NCBI GenBank assembly: GCA_945787015.1
Contig: CALZGM010000002.1
Span: forward strand, 110,689-174,688
From: an uncultured Roseburia sp.
Lineage (GTDB): Bacteria > Bacillota > Clostridia > Lachnospirales > Lachnospiraceae
DNA length: 64,000 nt
Direction of reading: 5' to 3'
This document shows, piece after piece, positions 34,068 through 42,070 of this stretch (positions within the stretch are counted from its first letter, which is position 1; each line of letters begins with the position of its first letter). The position numbers and the translations under genes were made by a program. Under the pieces are notes generated by a model. That model was not told where the DNA came from. It saw only the letters and a program-made list of their open reading frames with translations, and did no database searches.

Positions 34068-36998
34068 ATGTTAGCTATTAACATTGAAGACGTAATCAAA
34101 GTTCTGAACTCATGTAAGTCCTACCTGATAGCACTTGGTGTAATCCTTGCACTTGCTATTATCGTAACCGTGGCATGCATGAAAGCAAAAAAACCACTTA
34201 GAAAGTTAATTCGCAAGGAAGCTTGGATTGCCTTTCTGATGGCTACTGTAATAATTATTAACATGGTATGTTTTGGACCAATGTCCAGCATGATTTCACT
34301 TGCAACAGGTGCAGGCTCTATCTCAGAGAAGACAGTAGAGGAAGCAAAAGCACTTTGTACAGAGATTGCAGAAGAGGGTATTGTGTTACTTAAAAATGAA
34401 GGCGCAACACTTCCTTTAGATGCAAAGGCAACAAAGTTAAATGTATTCGGATGGTCATCTACAAATCCTGTATATGGTGGAACTGGTTCCGGTAGTTTAT
34501 CAGATGCTTACCCAACCGTTTCTCTGTTAGACGGATTAAGAGATGCAGGCTTTGAAGTGAATGAAGAATTAGTAAACTTCTATACATCATATCGTGCTGC
34601 AAGACCAATGATTGGTATGTGGGGACAGGATTGGACAATTCCGGAACCAACAATTGCAGAATACGAAGAAGCAGGTATATTTGAGTCTGCAAAAGAATTC
34701 TCAGATACAGCCGTAATCGTTATTTCACGTTCCGGCGGTGAAGGTGCAGATCTTCCAATGAGCATTGACGGCTCTGTAGATACCTTCTCAGAAGAGGGTG
34801 GTATGTTCGGTGCATCCGGTGTACGTTATACATCCAATGACGATGATGCAGATTTGTCAAAGCACTACTTAGAGCTTTCTAACCGCGAAATTGCAATGGT
34901 TGAGCGAGTTACAAGCGAGTATGATGATGTAATTGTTGTTATTAACGCAGCAAATGCTATGGAAGTTGGATTTGTAAACGAATATGATTCTATCAAATCC
35001 GTACTGTTTTGCCCTGGAACAGGCCAGACAGGATTTGAAGCATTAGGCGAGATTCTTGCAGGTGAGATTAACCCATCCGCAAAGACAGCAGATACATTTG
35101 TATATGATTTGACAGCTACACCAACTTATAATAACTTTGGTGCATTTACATATGACAATATGGATGATTATGCAGCCAGCAGTTTTGGTATGCCGGTATT
35201 ACCAAACTTTGTAAACTACACAGATAATATTTATGTGGGATACCGTTTCTATGAAACGGCAGCAGTAGAAGGTCTGATTGACTATGACAAGACTGTAATT
35301 TACCCATTTGGATACGGACTTTCTTATACAACATTTGACCAGGAAATGGGAGATATTGTAGAAAATGATGGTGTCATTACCATTGACGTAACAGTAACCA
35401 ACACCGGAGCTGTAGCAGGAAAAGACGTAGTAGAAGTATACTACAACCCACCATACACAAACGGTGGTATCGAAAAGGCTGCTGCAAATTTAGTAGCATT
35501 TGAAAAAACAAGTCTTTTAGAAGCCGGTGCTTCAGAGACAGTAACCGTAACCTTTAATGTTGAAGATATGGCATCTTATGATGCAGATAATGCGAAAGCA
35601 TATGTACTTGAGAAAGGTGATTACCTTATCTCTATCCGTAGCGATTCTCACAATATTATTGAGGAGAAAGCTTACAAGGTAGCAAGCGATGTTGTATATC
35701 GCGATGGAAGATCCACAGACGAAGTGGCAGCTACAAACCAGTTTGACAGTGCAAAAGGTGACGTAACATACCTTTCAAGAAAAGACGGATTTGCTAACTA
35801 CGCAGAGGCAACTGCTGCTCCGACAAACTATTCATTATCAGATGAATATAAGGCAACATTTATGAACAACAGCAACTACAATGTAGAGGACTACAATAAT
35901 GCTTCTGATGTAGCTCCAACAGTAGGCGTAGTTGGAAATATGAAACTGGAAGAATTAAGAGGCGCTTCTTACGATGATGAAAGATGGGAAGCTTTATTAG
36001 ACCAGTTGACAATTGCAGAAATGGATACCATGATTGCAATTGGAGGATATCAGACAGCTGCCGCATCCAGCGTAGGAAAAGTACAGACGGTTGACTGTGA
36101 TGGTCCTGCTTCTATCAACAACAACTTTACCGGAAAAGGTTCTATCGGTTTCCCGGCAGCGGTTATGATTGCAAGCACCTGGAATAAAGATATCGCCGAG
36201 AGATTTGGTGAAAGCATCGGTAAGATGGCAGATGAAATGGAAGTATCAGGTTGGTATGCACCTGCTATGAATACACACCGTTCTGCATTTGCCGGACGTA
36301 ACTTTGAGTACTATTCAGAAGACGGCGTTCTTGCCGGCTGGATGGCAGCAAAAGCAGTAATCGGTGCAGAAAAATATGGCGTATATGCATACTTAAAACA
36401 CTTTGCATTAAATGATCAGGAAACACATCGTACAGATATGCTTTGTACATGGGCAACAGAACAGTCTGTCCGTGAGATTTACTTAAAACCATTTGAAATG
36501 GCAGTAAAGACAGGTGGAGCAAAAGCAGTGATGTCCGCATTCAACTTTATCGGAACACAGCCTGCAGGTGCAATGCCAGAGTTATTAAACAATGTACTCC
36601 GTGATGAATGGGGATTCCGCGGTTTCGTATTAACAGACTATTACGGAGTATATGGCTTCCAGGATGCAGACCGTATGATTCGTAACGGTAACGACTGTAT
36701 GTTAGTTGCATACGATACAGAGACAAACCACTTGACAGATACAACAAGCGCAACCTCTTTATTGGCAATGCGTCAGGCTTGTAAGAACATTATGTACACT
36801 GTTGTAAACAGCCGTGCATACGCTCCGGAAAACTTATCCGGTGGCTTAATGAACTGGCAGATTGCAGCAATCATAATCGACCTCTTATTTGCAGCATTGA
36901 TTATCTTCTTAGAGATAAGAACATTAAAAACATATAAAAAAGCAGTTGGAGCAGGAGAGACAGTAACTGTTGATAATACTCCAAACAGCGAGGAGTAG
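34068..36998 (+). CDS. Membrane-anchored GH3 beta-glucosidase-like enzyme with swapped domain order
   Basis: A 976-residue GH3 enzyme. Two N-terminal membrane segments (about 10-35 and 50-75) precede a domain that opens EEGIVLLKNEGATLPL, normally the start of the GH3 second domain, and continues to YPFGYGLSYTTF. A fibronectin-III-like domain follows (TNTGAVAGKDVVEVYY). The (beta/alpha)8 catalytic domain comes last (from about 620), with the nucleophile D857 in VLTDYYG and the motif LKHFALND. A final membrane helix (IIIDLLFAALIIFLEI) precedes a short tail. The reversed order is known in some GH3 enzymes of Ruminococcus and Butyrivibrio. The start at 34068 follows GGGAGG. The substrate is likely a beta-glucoside. 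Confidence 0.87.
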   Translation: MLAINIEDVIKVLNSCKSYLIALGVILALAIIVTVACMKAKKPLRKLIRKEAWIAFLMATVIIINMVCFGPMSSMISLATGAGSISEKTVEEAKALCTEIAEEGIVLLKNEGATLPLDAKATKLNVFGWSSTNPVYGGTGSGSLSDAYPTVSLLDGLRDAGFEVNEELVNFYTSYRAARPMIGMWGQDWTIPEPTIAEYEEAGIFESAKEFSDTAVIVISRSGGEGADLPMSIDGSVDTFSEEGGMFGASGVRYTSNDDDADLSKHYLELSNREIAMVERVTSEYDDVIVVINAANAMEVGFVNEYDSIKSVLFCPGTGQTGFEALGEILAGEINPSAKTADTFVYDLTATPTYNNFGAFTYDNMDDYAASSFGMPVLPNFVNYTDNIYVGYRFYETAAVEGLIDYDKTVIYPFGYGLSYTTFDQEMGDIVENDGVITIDVTVTNTGAVAGKDVVEVYYNPPYTNGGIEKAAANLVAFEKTSLLEAGASETVTVTFNVEDMASYDADNAKAYVLEKGDYLISIRSDSHNIIEEKAYKVASDVVYRDGRSTDEVAATNQFDSAKGDVTYLSRKDGFANYAEATAAPTNYSLSDEYKATFMNNSNYNVEDYNNASDVAPTVGVVGNMKLEELRGASYDDERWEALLDQLTIAEMDTMIAIGGYQTAAASSVGKVQTVDCDGPASINNNFTGKGSIGFPAAVMIASTWNKDIAERFGESIGKMADEMEVSGWYAPAMNTHRSAFAGRNFEYYSEDGVLAGWMAAKAVIGAEKYGVYAYLKHFALNDQETHRTDMLCTWATEQSVREIYLKPFEMAVKTGGAKAVMSAFNFIGTQPAGAMPELLNNVLRDEWGFRGFVLTDYYGVYGFQDADRMIRNGNDCMLVAYDTETNHLTDTTSATSLLAMRQACKNIMYTVVNSRAYAPENLSGGLMNWQIAAIIIDLLFAALIIFLEIRTLKTYKKAVGAGETVTVDNTPNSEE

Positions 36999-37027
36999 GC
37001 ATTTGTTATAGGAGGAGAGCAGATAGC

Positions 37028-37083
37028 TTGACAAATAATACGGTTTAATCGTAAAATATAATTACGGTTAAACCGTATTTTGC
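37028..37083 (+). terminator. 41-bp near-palindrome serving as terminator and overlapping a promoter
   Basis: ATACGGTTTAA (37038-37048) and TTAAACCGTAT (37068-37078), with inner CGTAA/TTACG pairs and a trailing TTTT, form a terminator for the GH3 gene. The same DNA contains TTGACA (37028-37033) and TAAAAT (37052-37057) with 18-bp spacing, a promoter for the downstream HTH-Uma2 gene, so the palindrome may also be an operator. Confidence 0.7.
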
Positions 37084-37126
37084 TTTGCGGTAAATAAGAT
37101 AAGATGGGGAAAGGAGTTTTACGTTT

Positions 37127-37990
37127 ATGGATAGTCGTATACAACCAAAAAGTCCAAAGGAAATCATAGCAGCCAATTTAGAATTACTATTACAGATTTA
37201 CCAAAAGTCAAGAAAAGAGGTGTGCACAGACCTTGACATTAGCTATACTACATTTTGTGACTGGCTTCATGCAAGGACGTATCCGCGTATAGATGCCTTA
37301 GAACAGATGGGATATTACTTTCGAATCGAGACAAGAGATTTTTTGGTAGACTTGGAAAATAATAAGGGATTGACCAAACGCCTTATGACATATGCAAAGA
37401 CAATCGGTGTCTGCTATCAGTCAGAAGAGAAAGAACCGAATTTTTCTGTAGAAGACTACTACGAGACGCCGGAGGGATATCCGTTAGAGCTGATAAATGG
37501 GCGTTTTTATGTGATGGAGTCTCCGGGCTCTAAGCATCAGAGTATTGTGTATGAGTTGGGCTTTGTCATAGGTGGCTATATTAAGAAAAACAAAGGGAAA
37601 TGTCGCGTGTATCCGGGGCCATTTGACGTAGAGCTTCCTACAGTAAAGGGAACGGTTGTTGTTCCGGACATTACGGTTGTCTGTGATACATCAAAAGTAG
37701 ACAAAAAGGGCTTGAAAGGTGTTCCGGATTGGGTGATTGAGGTACTTTCTGCTTCTACACAGGGTAAGGACAAAAAAGAAAAGCTGGCAGTATACGAGGC
37801 AGTAGGTGTGCAGGAATACTGGATTGTTGATCCGTTTGAAAACAAGGTATGTGTTTACAGGCGTAGCGATAATGTCGGAGAGAAGGGATATTCACTGCCG
37901 GATACTTATACTTTTGAGGAAGAGATTCCTTCCGGTATTATGGAAGGATTGCGGATTCGAATGTCAGAACTGGATATTATTGAGATATAA
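37127..37990 (+). CDS. HTH-Uma2 nuclease-like fusion protein
   Basis: A 287-residue protein with an N-terminal helix-turn-helix (about 9-55; KEVCTDLDISYTTFCDWLHA) and a C-terminal Uma2 (DUF820) PD-(D/E)xK nuclease-like domain: DYYETPEGYPLELINGRFYV, VVPDITVVCD (the D of PD), and WVIEVLSAS (the ExL-type stretch) with KKEKLAVYEAVGVQEYWIVD. A ribosome site GGAAAGGAG precedes the start. Uma2 proteins are abundant in cyanobacteria and some Firmicutes and their targets are mostly unknown. The HTH could tie the domain to its own promoter palindrome. Single gene between two terminators. Confidence 0.82.
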   Translation: MDSRIQPKSPKEIIAANLELLLQIYQKSRKEVCTDLDISYTTFCDWLHARTYPRIDALEQMGYYFRIETRDFLVDLENNKGLTKRLMTYAKTIGVCYQSEEKEPNFSVEDYYETPEGYPLELINGRFYVMESPGSKHQSIVYELGFVIGGYIKKNKGKCRVYPGPFDVELPTVKGTVVVPDITVVCDTSKVDKKGLKGVPDWVIEVLSASTQGKDKKEKLAVYEAVGVQEYWIVDPFENKVCVYRRSDNVGEKGYSLPDTYTFEEEIPSGIMEGLRIRMSELDIIEI

Positions 37991-38029
37991 GATGAAAAAA
38001 TCAGGGAAGATATCCCTGATTTTTTCATC
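37991..38029 (+). terminator. Perfect bidirectional terminator between HTH-Uma2 and serine acetyltransferase
   Basis: A perfect 17-bp stem (37991-38007 and 38013-38029) with a 5-nt loop, containing A and T runs on both sides, so it works for both convergent genes. Confidence 0.9.
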
Positions 38030-38980
38030 TTATATAATATAATACCAGGCTTCTCCCTGCCCGATTTCTGTTGCGCTTATGCCACCCTGTTTGTATTCCA
38101 ATTCCTGATTTTTGATACTGACTCTCGTATTGCTTGGAATGGAAGTCGTAATAAATGCATTACCGCCAATAACGGAATCGTGTCCGATAACGGTATTACC
38201 ACCCAGAATAGAAGCACCGGAATAAATGGTTACGTTGTCTTCAATGGTCGGATGACGTTTTTTGCCGTGGAGCTTTTGTCCCTCTCTGGTAGACAAGGCG
38301 CCAAGCGTAACGCCCTGATAAATTTTTACATTGTCTCCAATCTCTGTCGTCTCACCGATTACGATTCCGGTTCCGTGGTCAATAAAGAAATATTTGCCCA
38401 ATGTTGCGCCCGGGTGAATATCAATTCCGGTTTTACTGTGGGCATATTCAGTCATAATACGCGGAATCAGCGGCACGCCTAAAAGATACAGTTCATGTGC
38501 GATTCTGTTTACCATAATCGCATACAATCCCGGATAGGAAAAAATGATTTCCGGCTTATTAAATGCTGCCGGGTCTCCGTCAAACGCCGCCTCTAAATCC
38601 GTCTGAATCAGTGCACGTATTTTTGTTATTTTATCTAAAAACTGTAGAGACAGTTGCTCTGCCTCGCATAACAGGTCCTTTTCGTCTTTCTTTTCGTATT
38701 CCGGCAGGTATTTTAAGACAATTGATATCTGCTTGCTCAGATTGTATAATACATCTTCTAACTGCATTGACAAATTGTTTCTTACCGTATAGATGCGGTA
38801 ATTCTTATTTTTATAATAACCGGGGAAAATCATGTTTTGAATCTGGGCAATTATTTTAACAATATCATCCTTATTTGGCTGCACAAAATTTTCAACCACA
38901 TCAATATCTCTTCCGTGCTCATAGTCCTCCATAATTGTCTCTACAAGCCGATTGACATCCTTCTCCAATCTATGTGCCAT
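38030..38980 (-). CDS. Serine O-acetyltransferase (EpsC/SatA type)
   Basis: A 316-residue serine acetyltransferase, the first enzyme of cysteine synthesis, making O-acetylserine from serine and acetyl-CoA. The N-terminal helical part (1-180) resembles EpsC-type enzymes. The C-terminal left-handed beta-helix carries hexapeptide repeats and the active-site histidines in DIHPGATLG and FIDHGTGIVIGETTEIGD; then VTLGALSTREGQKLHGKKRHP. A GGAGGA site is present. Its leader has a strong promoter and a terminator-like hairpin, indicating control by early termination. No cysK is adjacent. Confidence 0.9.
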   Translation of the reverse strand: MAHRLEKDVNRLVETIMEDYEHGRDIDVVENFVQPNKDDIVKIIAQIQNMIFPGYYKNKNYRIYTVRNNLSMQLEDVLYNLSKQISIVLKYLPEYEKKDEKDLLCEAEQLSLQFLDKITKIRALIQTDLEAAFDGDPAAFNKPEIIFSYPGLYAIMVNRIAHELYLLGVPLIPRIMTEYAHSKTGIDIHPGATLGKYFFIDHGTGIVIGETTEIGDNVKIYQGVTLGALSTREGQKLHGKKRHPTIEDNVTIYSGASILGGNTVIGHDSVIGGNAFITTSIPSNTRVSIKNQELEYKQGGISATEIGQGEAWYYII

Positions 38981-39028
38981 TGTAATCCTCCTTGTTTTCT
39001 GCCTGCAATACTTTCTATTTATAATATG

Positions 39029-39055
39029 AAAAAACAGGCACCATTATGGTACCTG
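39029..39055 (-). terminator. Leader attenuator hairpin of the serine acetyltransferase gene
   Basis: On the minus strand CAGGTACCA and TGGTGCCTG (39047-39055 and 39035-39043) form a 9-bp stem with one wobble pair and a 3-nt loop, followed by TTTTTT. It lies between the promoter and the gene, so transcription must pass it to express the enzyme. The leader before it is only about 20 nt, too short for a T-box. Confidence 0.75.
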
Positions 39056-39077
39056 CATCTATTGTTCTGTTTATAGT

Positions 39078-39106
39078 ATTGTACGCTTCCTTATATAAAA
39101 TGTCAA
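39078..39106 (-). promoter_or_regulatory. Consensus promoter of the serine acetyltransferase gene
   Basis: TTGACA (39101-39106), a 17-bp spacer and TACAAT (39078-39083) on the minus strand, about 98 bp before the start codon. Confidence 0.8.
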
Positions 39107-39242
39107 TAATTTAGCATATTAAGCAGAAAGAAGGAAGACAATATTTGCAATAGATATATAGGAAAAAAGTATGGCATTACTGCGCCGCAACGTGTATAAT
39201 AGACTTGTGCAAAAAACTTTCACAAAAGGAGAGGGAAATAAC

Positions 39243-39881
39243 ATGAACGATTTATTACAGAAAGTATCAGATTTAGGGGTTGTACCGGTTGTTGTATTAA
39301 ATGATGCAAAGGACGCAGCTCCACTTGCAAAGGCTTTGTGTGAAGGTGGTCTTCCATGTGCAGAAGTAACCTTCCGTACAGCAGCTGCTGAGGAATCCAT
39401 CCGCATTATGGCAACAGAGCATCCGGAGATGTTAATCGGTGCAGGAACCGTTTTAACGATTGACCAGGTTGACCGCGCAGTTGCAGCAGGTGCAAAATTC
39501 ATTGTAAGCCCTGGCTTTGATCCGGAAATCGTAGATTACTGCTTATCAAAAGATATCTTAGTATTACCGGGATGTATCACTCCATCTGAGGTTGCTCAGG
39601 CAGTAAAACGCGGCTTGGAAGTTGTAAAATTCTTCCCGGCTGAACAGTTTGGCGGTGTGAACACCATCAAAGCACTGGCAGCTCCATATGTTAATGTAAA
39701 ATTCATGCCGACAGGCGGAATCAGCGCTAAGAACTTAAGAGATTACTTAGGCTTTAAGAAAATCGTAGCATGCGGCGGAAGTTGGATGGTAAAAGGTGAT
39801 TTGGTAGAAGCCGGTGAATTCGATAAGATTAAAGAAATGACAGCAGAAGCAGTTGCATTAGTAAAAGAAATCAGAGGCTAG
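39243..39881 (+). CDS. eda: KDPG/KHG aldolase
   Basis: A 212-residue class I aldolase cleaving 2-keto-3-deoxy-6-phosphogluconate to pyruvate and glyceraldehyde 3-phosphate. The Schiff-base lysine is K129 in VVKFFPAE, the catalytic glutamate E41 in AEVTFRT, and MPTGGIS binds phosphate. The ATG at 39243 has AAAGGAGAGG upstream, so an in-frame extension to 39171 is rejected. A perfect TATAAT lies at 39195-39200 with only a weak -35. The matching 2-keto-3-deoxygluconate kinase candidate is at the far end of the window (62752). Confidence 0.92.
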   Translation: MNDLLQKVSDLGVVPVVVLNDAKDAAPLAKALCEGGLPCAEVTFRTAAAEESIRIMATEHPEMLIGAGTVLTIDQVDRAVAAGAKFIVSPGFDPEIVDYCLSKDILVLPGCITPSEVAQAVKRGLEVVKFFPAEQFGGVNTIKALAAPYVNVKFMPTGGISAKNLRDYLGFKKIVACGGSWMVKGDLVEAGEFDKIKEMTAEAVALVKEIRG

Positions 39882-39904
39882 TGAAAAGTTCATATTATTA
39901 GCAT

Positions 39905-39942
39905 AAAAAATCACTAAATTTTTAAAATTTAGTGATTTTTTT
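39905..39942 (+). terminator. Terminator after eda
   Basis: AAAAAATCACTAAATTTT pairs with AAAATTTAGTGATTTTTT; the stem has A and T runs on either side and serves both convergent genes. Confidence 0.88.
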
Positions 39943-39964
39943 GCGCCTAAATGGTATTTTTTTA

Positions 39965-40675
39965 CTAAAAATAAGATTTCCGTTCGAAAACAGTTATTTT
40001 CAATACGGCAATTTCTGAATTGTCTAAAAGAAAATGTGGCATACTTTCCATATAATAGCAGCATTCTCCATCAAACTGAAATGCATTAAGCTGTTCCCGA
40101 ATCAGCCGGGGAAGGTGCTCCTCTGATGAGGGGATTTCCAAAAAGAAAGAAATCGCCTTTCCGCTTATGCGATGTGCTCCGTCAGTTGCTATTTTACAAA
40201 CGTAAAAGCGGTCATTCTCTTCCATACGGAAGCAGGAGTAGGTACCATCGCGAAGAAAGCTGAAAAAATGCAACTTGGAATCGACTTCCTTTTCATCATA
40301 GCAAAGAGACCGTTCTTCAATCCGGCAGGTGCCGACAGGCAGCATTTGGTAATCGTGCAGAAGAGACTGTTTGTCTTTTAGATAGGCTTTCATTTCTGTG
40401 AGTTTTTCAAGCTGGTTGTCAATGCGCTCTACTGCATCCTTAAGGTACCTGCTTTTTGTGGCTGTATTCCCTGCCAACATGCCTTTGATTTCTGAAAGAC
40501 TGTAGCCGCTGGCTTGAAAAATCTTAATCATATCCATGGTGCCAAGCTGTTCCTTTGCATATTCCCGATAACCATTCTCACGAACCCGGATAGGCTTTAA
40601 CAGACCTATTTGATCATAATGAAACAAGGTTCGTTTTTCTACCCCGCATAGTGTTGCGAATTCTTTCGTATTCAT
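39965..40675 (-). CDS. MerR-family multidrug-responsive regulator
   Basis: A 236-residue MerR-type activator: helix-turn-helix at residues 3-25 (EFATLCGVEKRTLFHYD), the wing FRENGYREYA-like segment, a coiled-coil (about 75-110) and a C-terminal domain that looks like a GyrI-type ligand-binding fold (about 120-236). Such proteins open a promoter with an extra-long spacer when a drug binds. It is divergent from the MATE gene; the promoter between them has the 19-bp spacer used by MerR activators. Confidence 0.85.
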   Translation of the reverse strand: MNTKEFATLCGVEKRTLFHYDQIGLLKPIRVRENGYREYAKEQLGTMDMIKIFQASGYSLSEIKGMLAGNTATKSRYLKDAVERIDNQLEKLTEMKAYLKDKQSLLHDYQMLPVGTCRIEERSLCYDEKEVDSKLHFFSFLRDGTYSCFRMEENDRFYVCKIATDGAHRISGKAISFFLEIPSSEEHLPRLIREQLNAFQFDGECCYYMESMPHFLLDNSEIAVLKITVFERKSYF

Positions 40676-40687
40676 ATAATCCCTCTC

Positions 40688-40718
40688 TTGACTATAACGT
40701 TACGTTACACTTTATACT
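40688..40718 (+). promoter_or_regulatory. MerR-type promoter (19-bp spacer) of the MATE gene
   Basis: TTGACT (40688-40693) and TATACT (40713-40718) are separated by 19 bp, two more than normal. The spacer holds a perfect dyad TAACGT-T-ACGTTA (40695-40707), the position bound by a MerR dimer. Confidence 0.8.
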
Positions 40719-40754
40719 TATGGATAATCATAACAGGAAGGGAAGAAATAGTCA

Positions 40755-41982
40755 ATGAACATGGAACGATATAAGGTGAACCCCTTACATGGAAATATTA
40801 TAAAGGGAATGGTTCTTTTTGCACTGCCGATTATGGGAACGGCTTTTCTGGAGGTTCTATTTTCCAGTGTGGATACCATGGTAATTGGCAAATACGGAAG
40901 TGAAAATGCGATGGCCTGTGTGGGAGCAGGTGCATCTGTTATTAATCTGATGGTATCTGCAATTACATCACTTGGCACCGGAATCAGTATCGCTGTGGGA
41001 ATGCGGTGTGGAGAAGGAGACAGCAGGGGCATCCATATATTTTCGAATTTATTTTTTATCGGTGCCTTTCTTATCGGTTTTTACTTTCCTGGCAGCGGTG
41101 TTACAGGCAAGAGGGCAGTCAACACCACCATTCTTGATTCAGGTGTTTTGCGGTGCGCTGAATCTTGGATTGAACCTGCTGTTTGTCATCATTTTTGGTT
41201 GGGATGTTGCCGGTGTCGCGATTGCGACAGTAATCTCGCAGGCAGTCAGCGTAATTGCAATCTTGGGATACTTTCTTCGTGTAGAGCGGGAGTATCCGTT
41301 AGATAGTCTGGGGCAGGCATTTCGTTTAGGAATACCTGCATCGCTTGAGAGTGTGACCATGAATCTTTCCGGAGTGGTCATCCAGGCAGCGATTAATGGA
41401 TTTTCGGAAACGGTGATTTCCGGGAATACGGTTTCGGCTTCTATCGAGGGATTGATATGCGTGTCGCTGGTGGGCTTTTCCAGTGCAAGTGTAGTTTTCA
41501 TTTCGCAAAACTTCGGAAATAAAGATTGGAAACGAGTGAGAAAAATTCAGCTTACCGCCACTGCGATGGCGCTTATATCGGGAGAAGTACTGGGCATATT
41601 CATCTATCTGGTGTCTAATCCGTTGATAGCGTTATACACGGATGTTTTGGAAATCGCGCAGGTTGCAAAGCTGCGAATGCTTTTTATGTGTCTGCCATAT
41701 GGTCTGTGTGCAACGATGAATGTCATGAGTGGTTGTGTGCAGGGATTGGGAAGGACAAAGGTATCACTGGGGATTTCTATTTTTACATCCTGCTTTCTGC
41801 GTGTTTTATGGGTATGTACTTATGCCCGCCGACAGGGGACGATTTCTGCAATCTATCTGTCCTATCCACTTTGCTGGGCGTTGACGACACTTTTGTACCT
41901 GATTGCGTTTTTTATGATTTTACGAAAAAATGCCAAACAACCGAACGAAAAGAAGCCAAATAACCGAAAATATAGAAAATAG
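40755..41982 (+). pseudogene. MATE-family efflux pump gene with an internal deletion and frameshift
   Basis: The first part, 40755 to about 41035, reads a normal MATE start (GMVLFALPIMGTAFLEVLFS, SVDTMVIGKYG, ITSLGTGISIAVGMRCGEGD). After GDSRGIH the frame turns into non-family sequence and stops at 41306. The other frame carries YFRIYFLSVPFLSVFTFLAA and the rest of a MATE transporter to 41982. The two parts together are about 408 residues, whereas the family is about 450, so roughly 45 residues (about one and a half helices) are missing at the frame change. A functional pump is unlikely. The MerR promoter upstream is intact. Confidence 0.85.
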
Positions 41983-42023
41983 GGTTGGAAAATTCTAAAA
42001 AAATTTTCCAACCTTTTCTTTTT
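41983..42023 (+). terminator. Terminator after the MATE gene
   Basis: GGTTGGAAAATT (41983-41994) pairs perfectly with AATTTTCCAACC (42002-42013), followed by TTTTCTTTTT. Confidence 0.9.
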
Positions 42024-42070
42024 CGTGTACACTATATAGTTATAACAAATCATAAAAGGTTGGAGAAACC

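Noticed and set aside
39029-39106. Serine acetyltransferase leader as a Cys T-box
   Set aside because: Too short, with no stem I, specifier or TGGN core before the hairpin.
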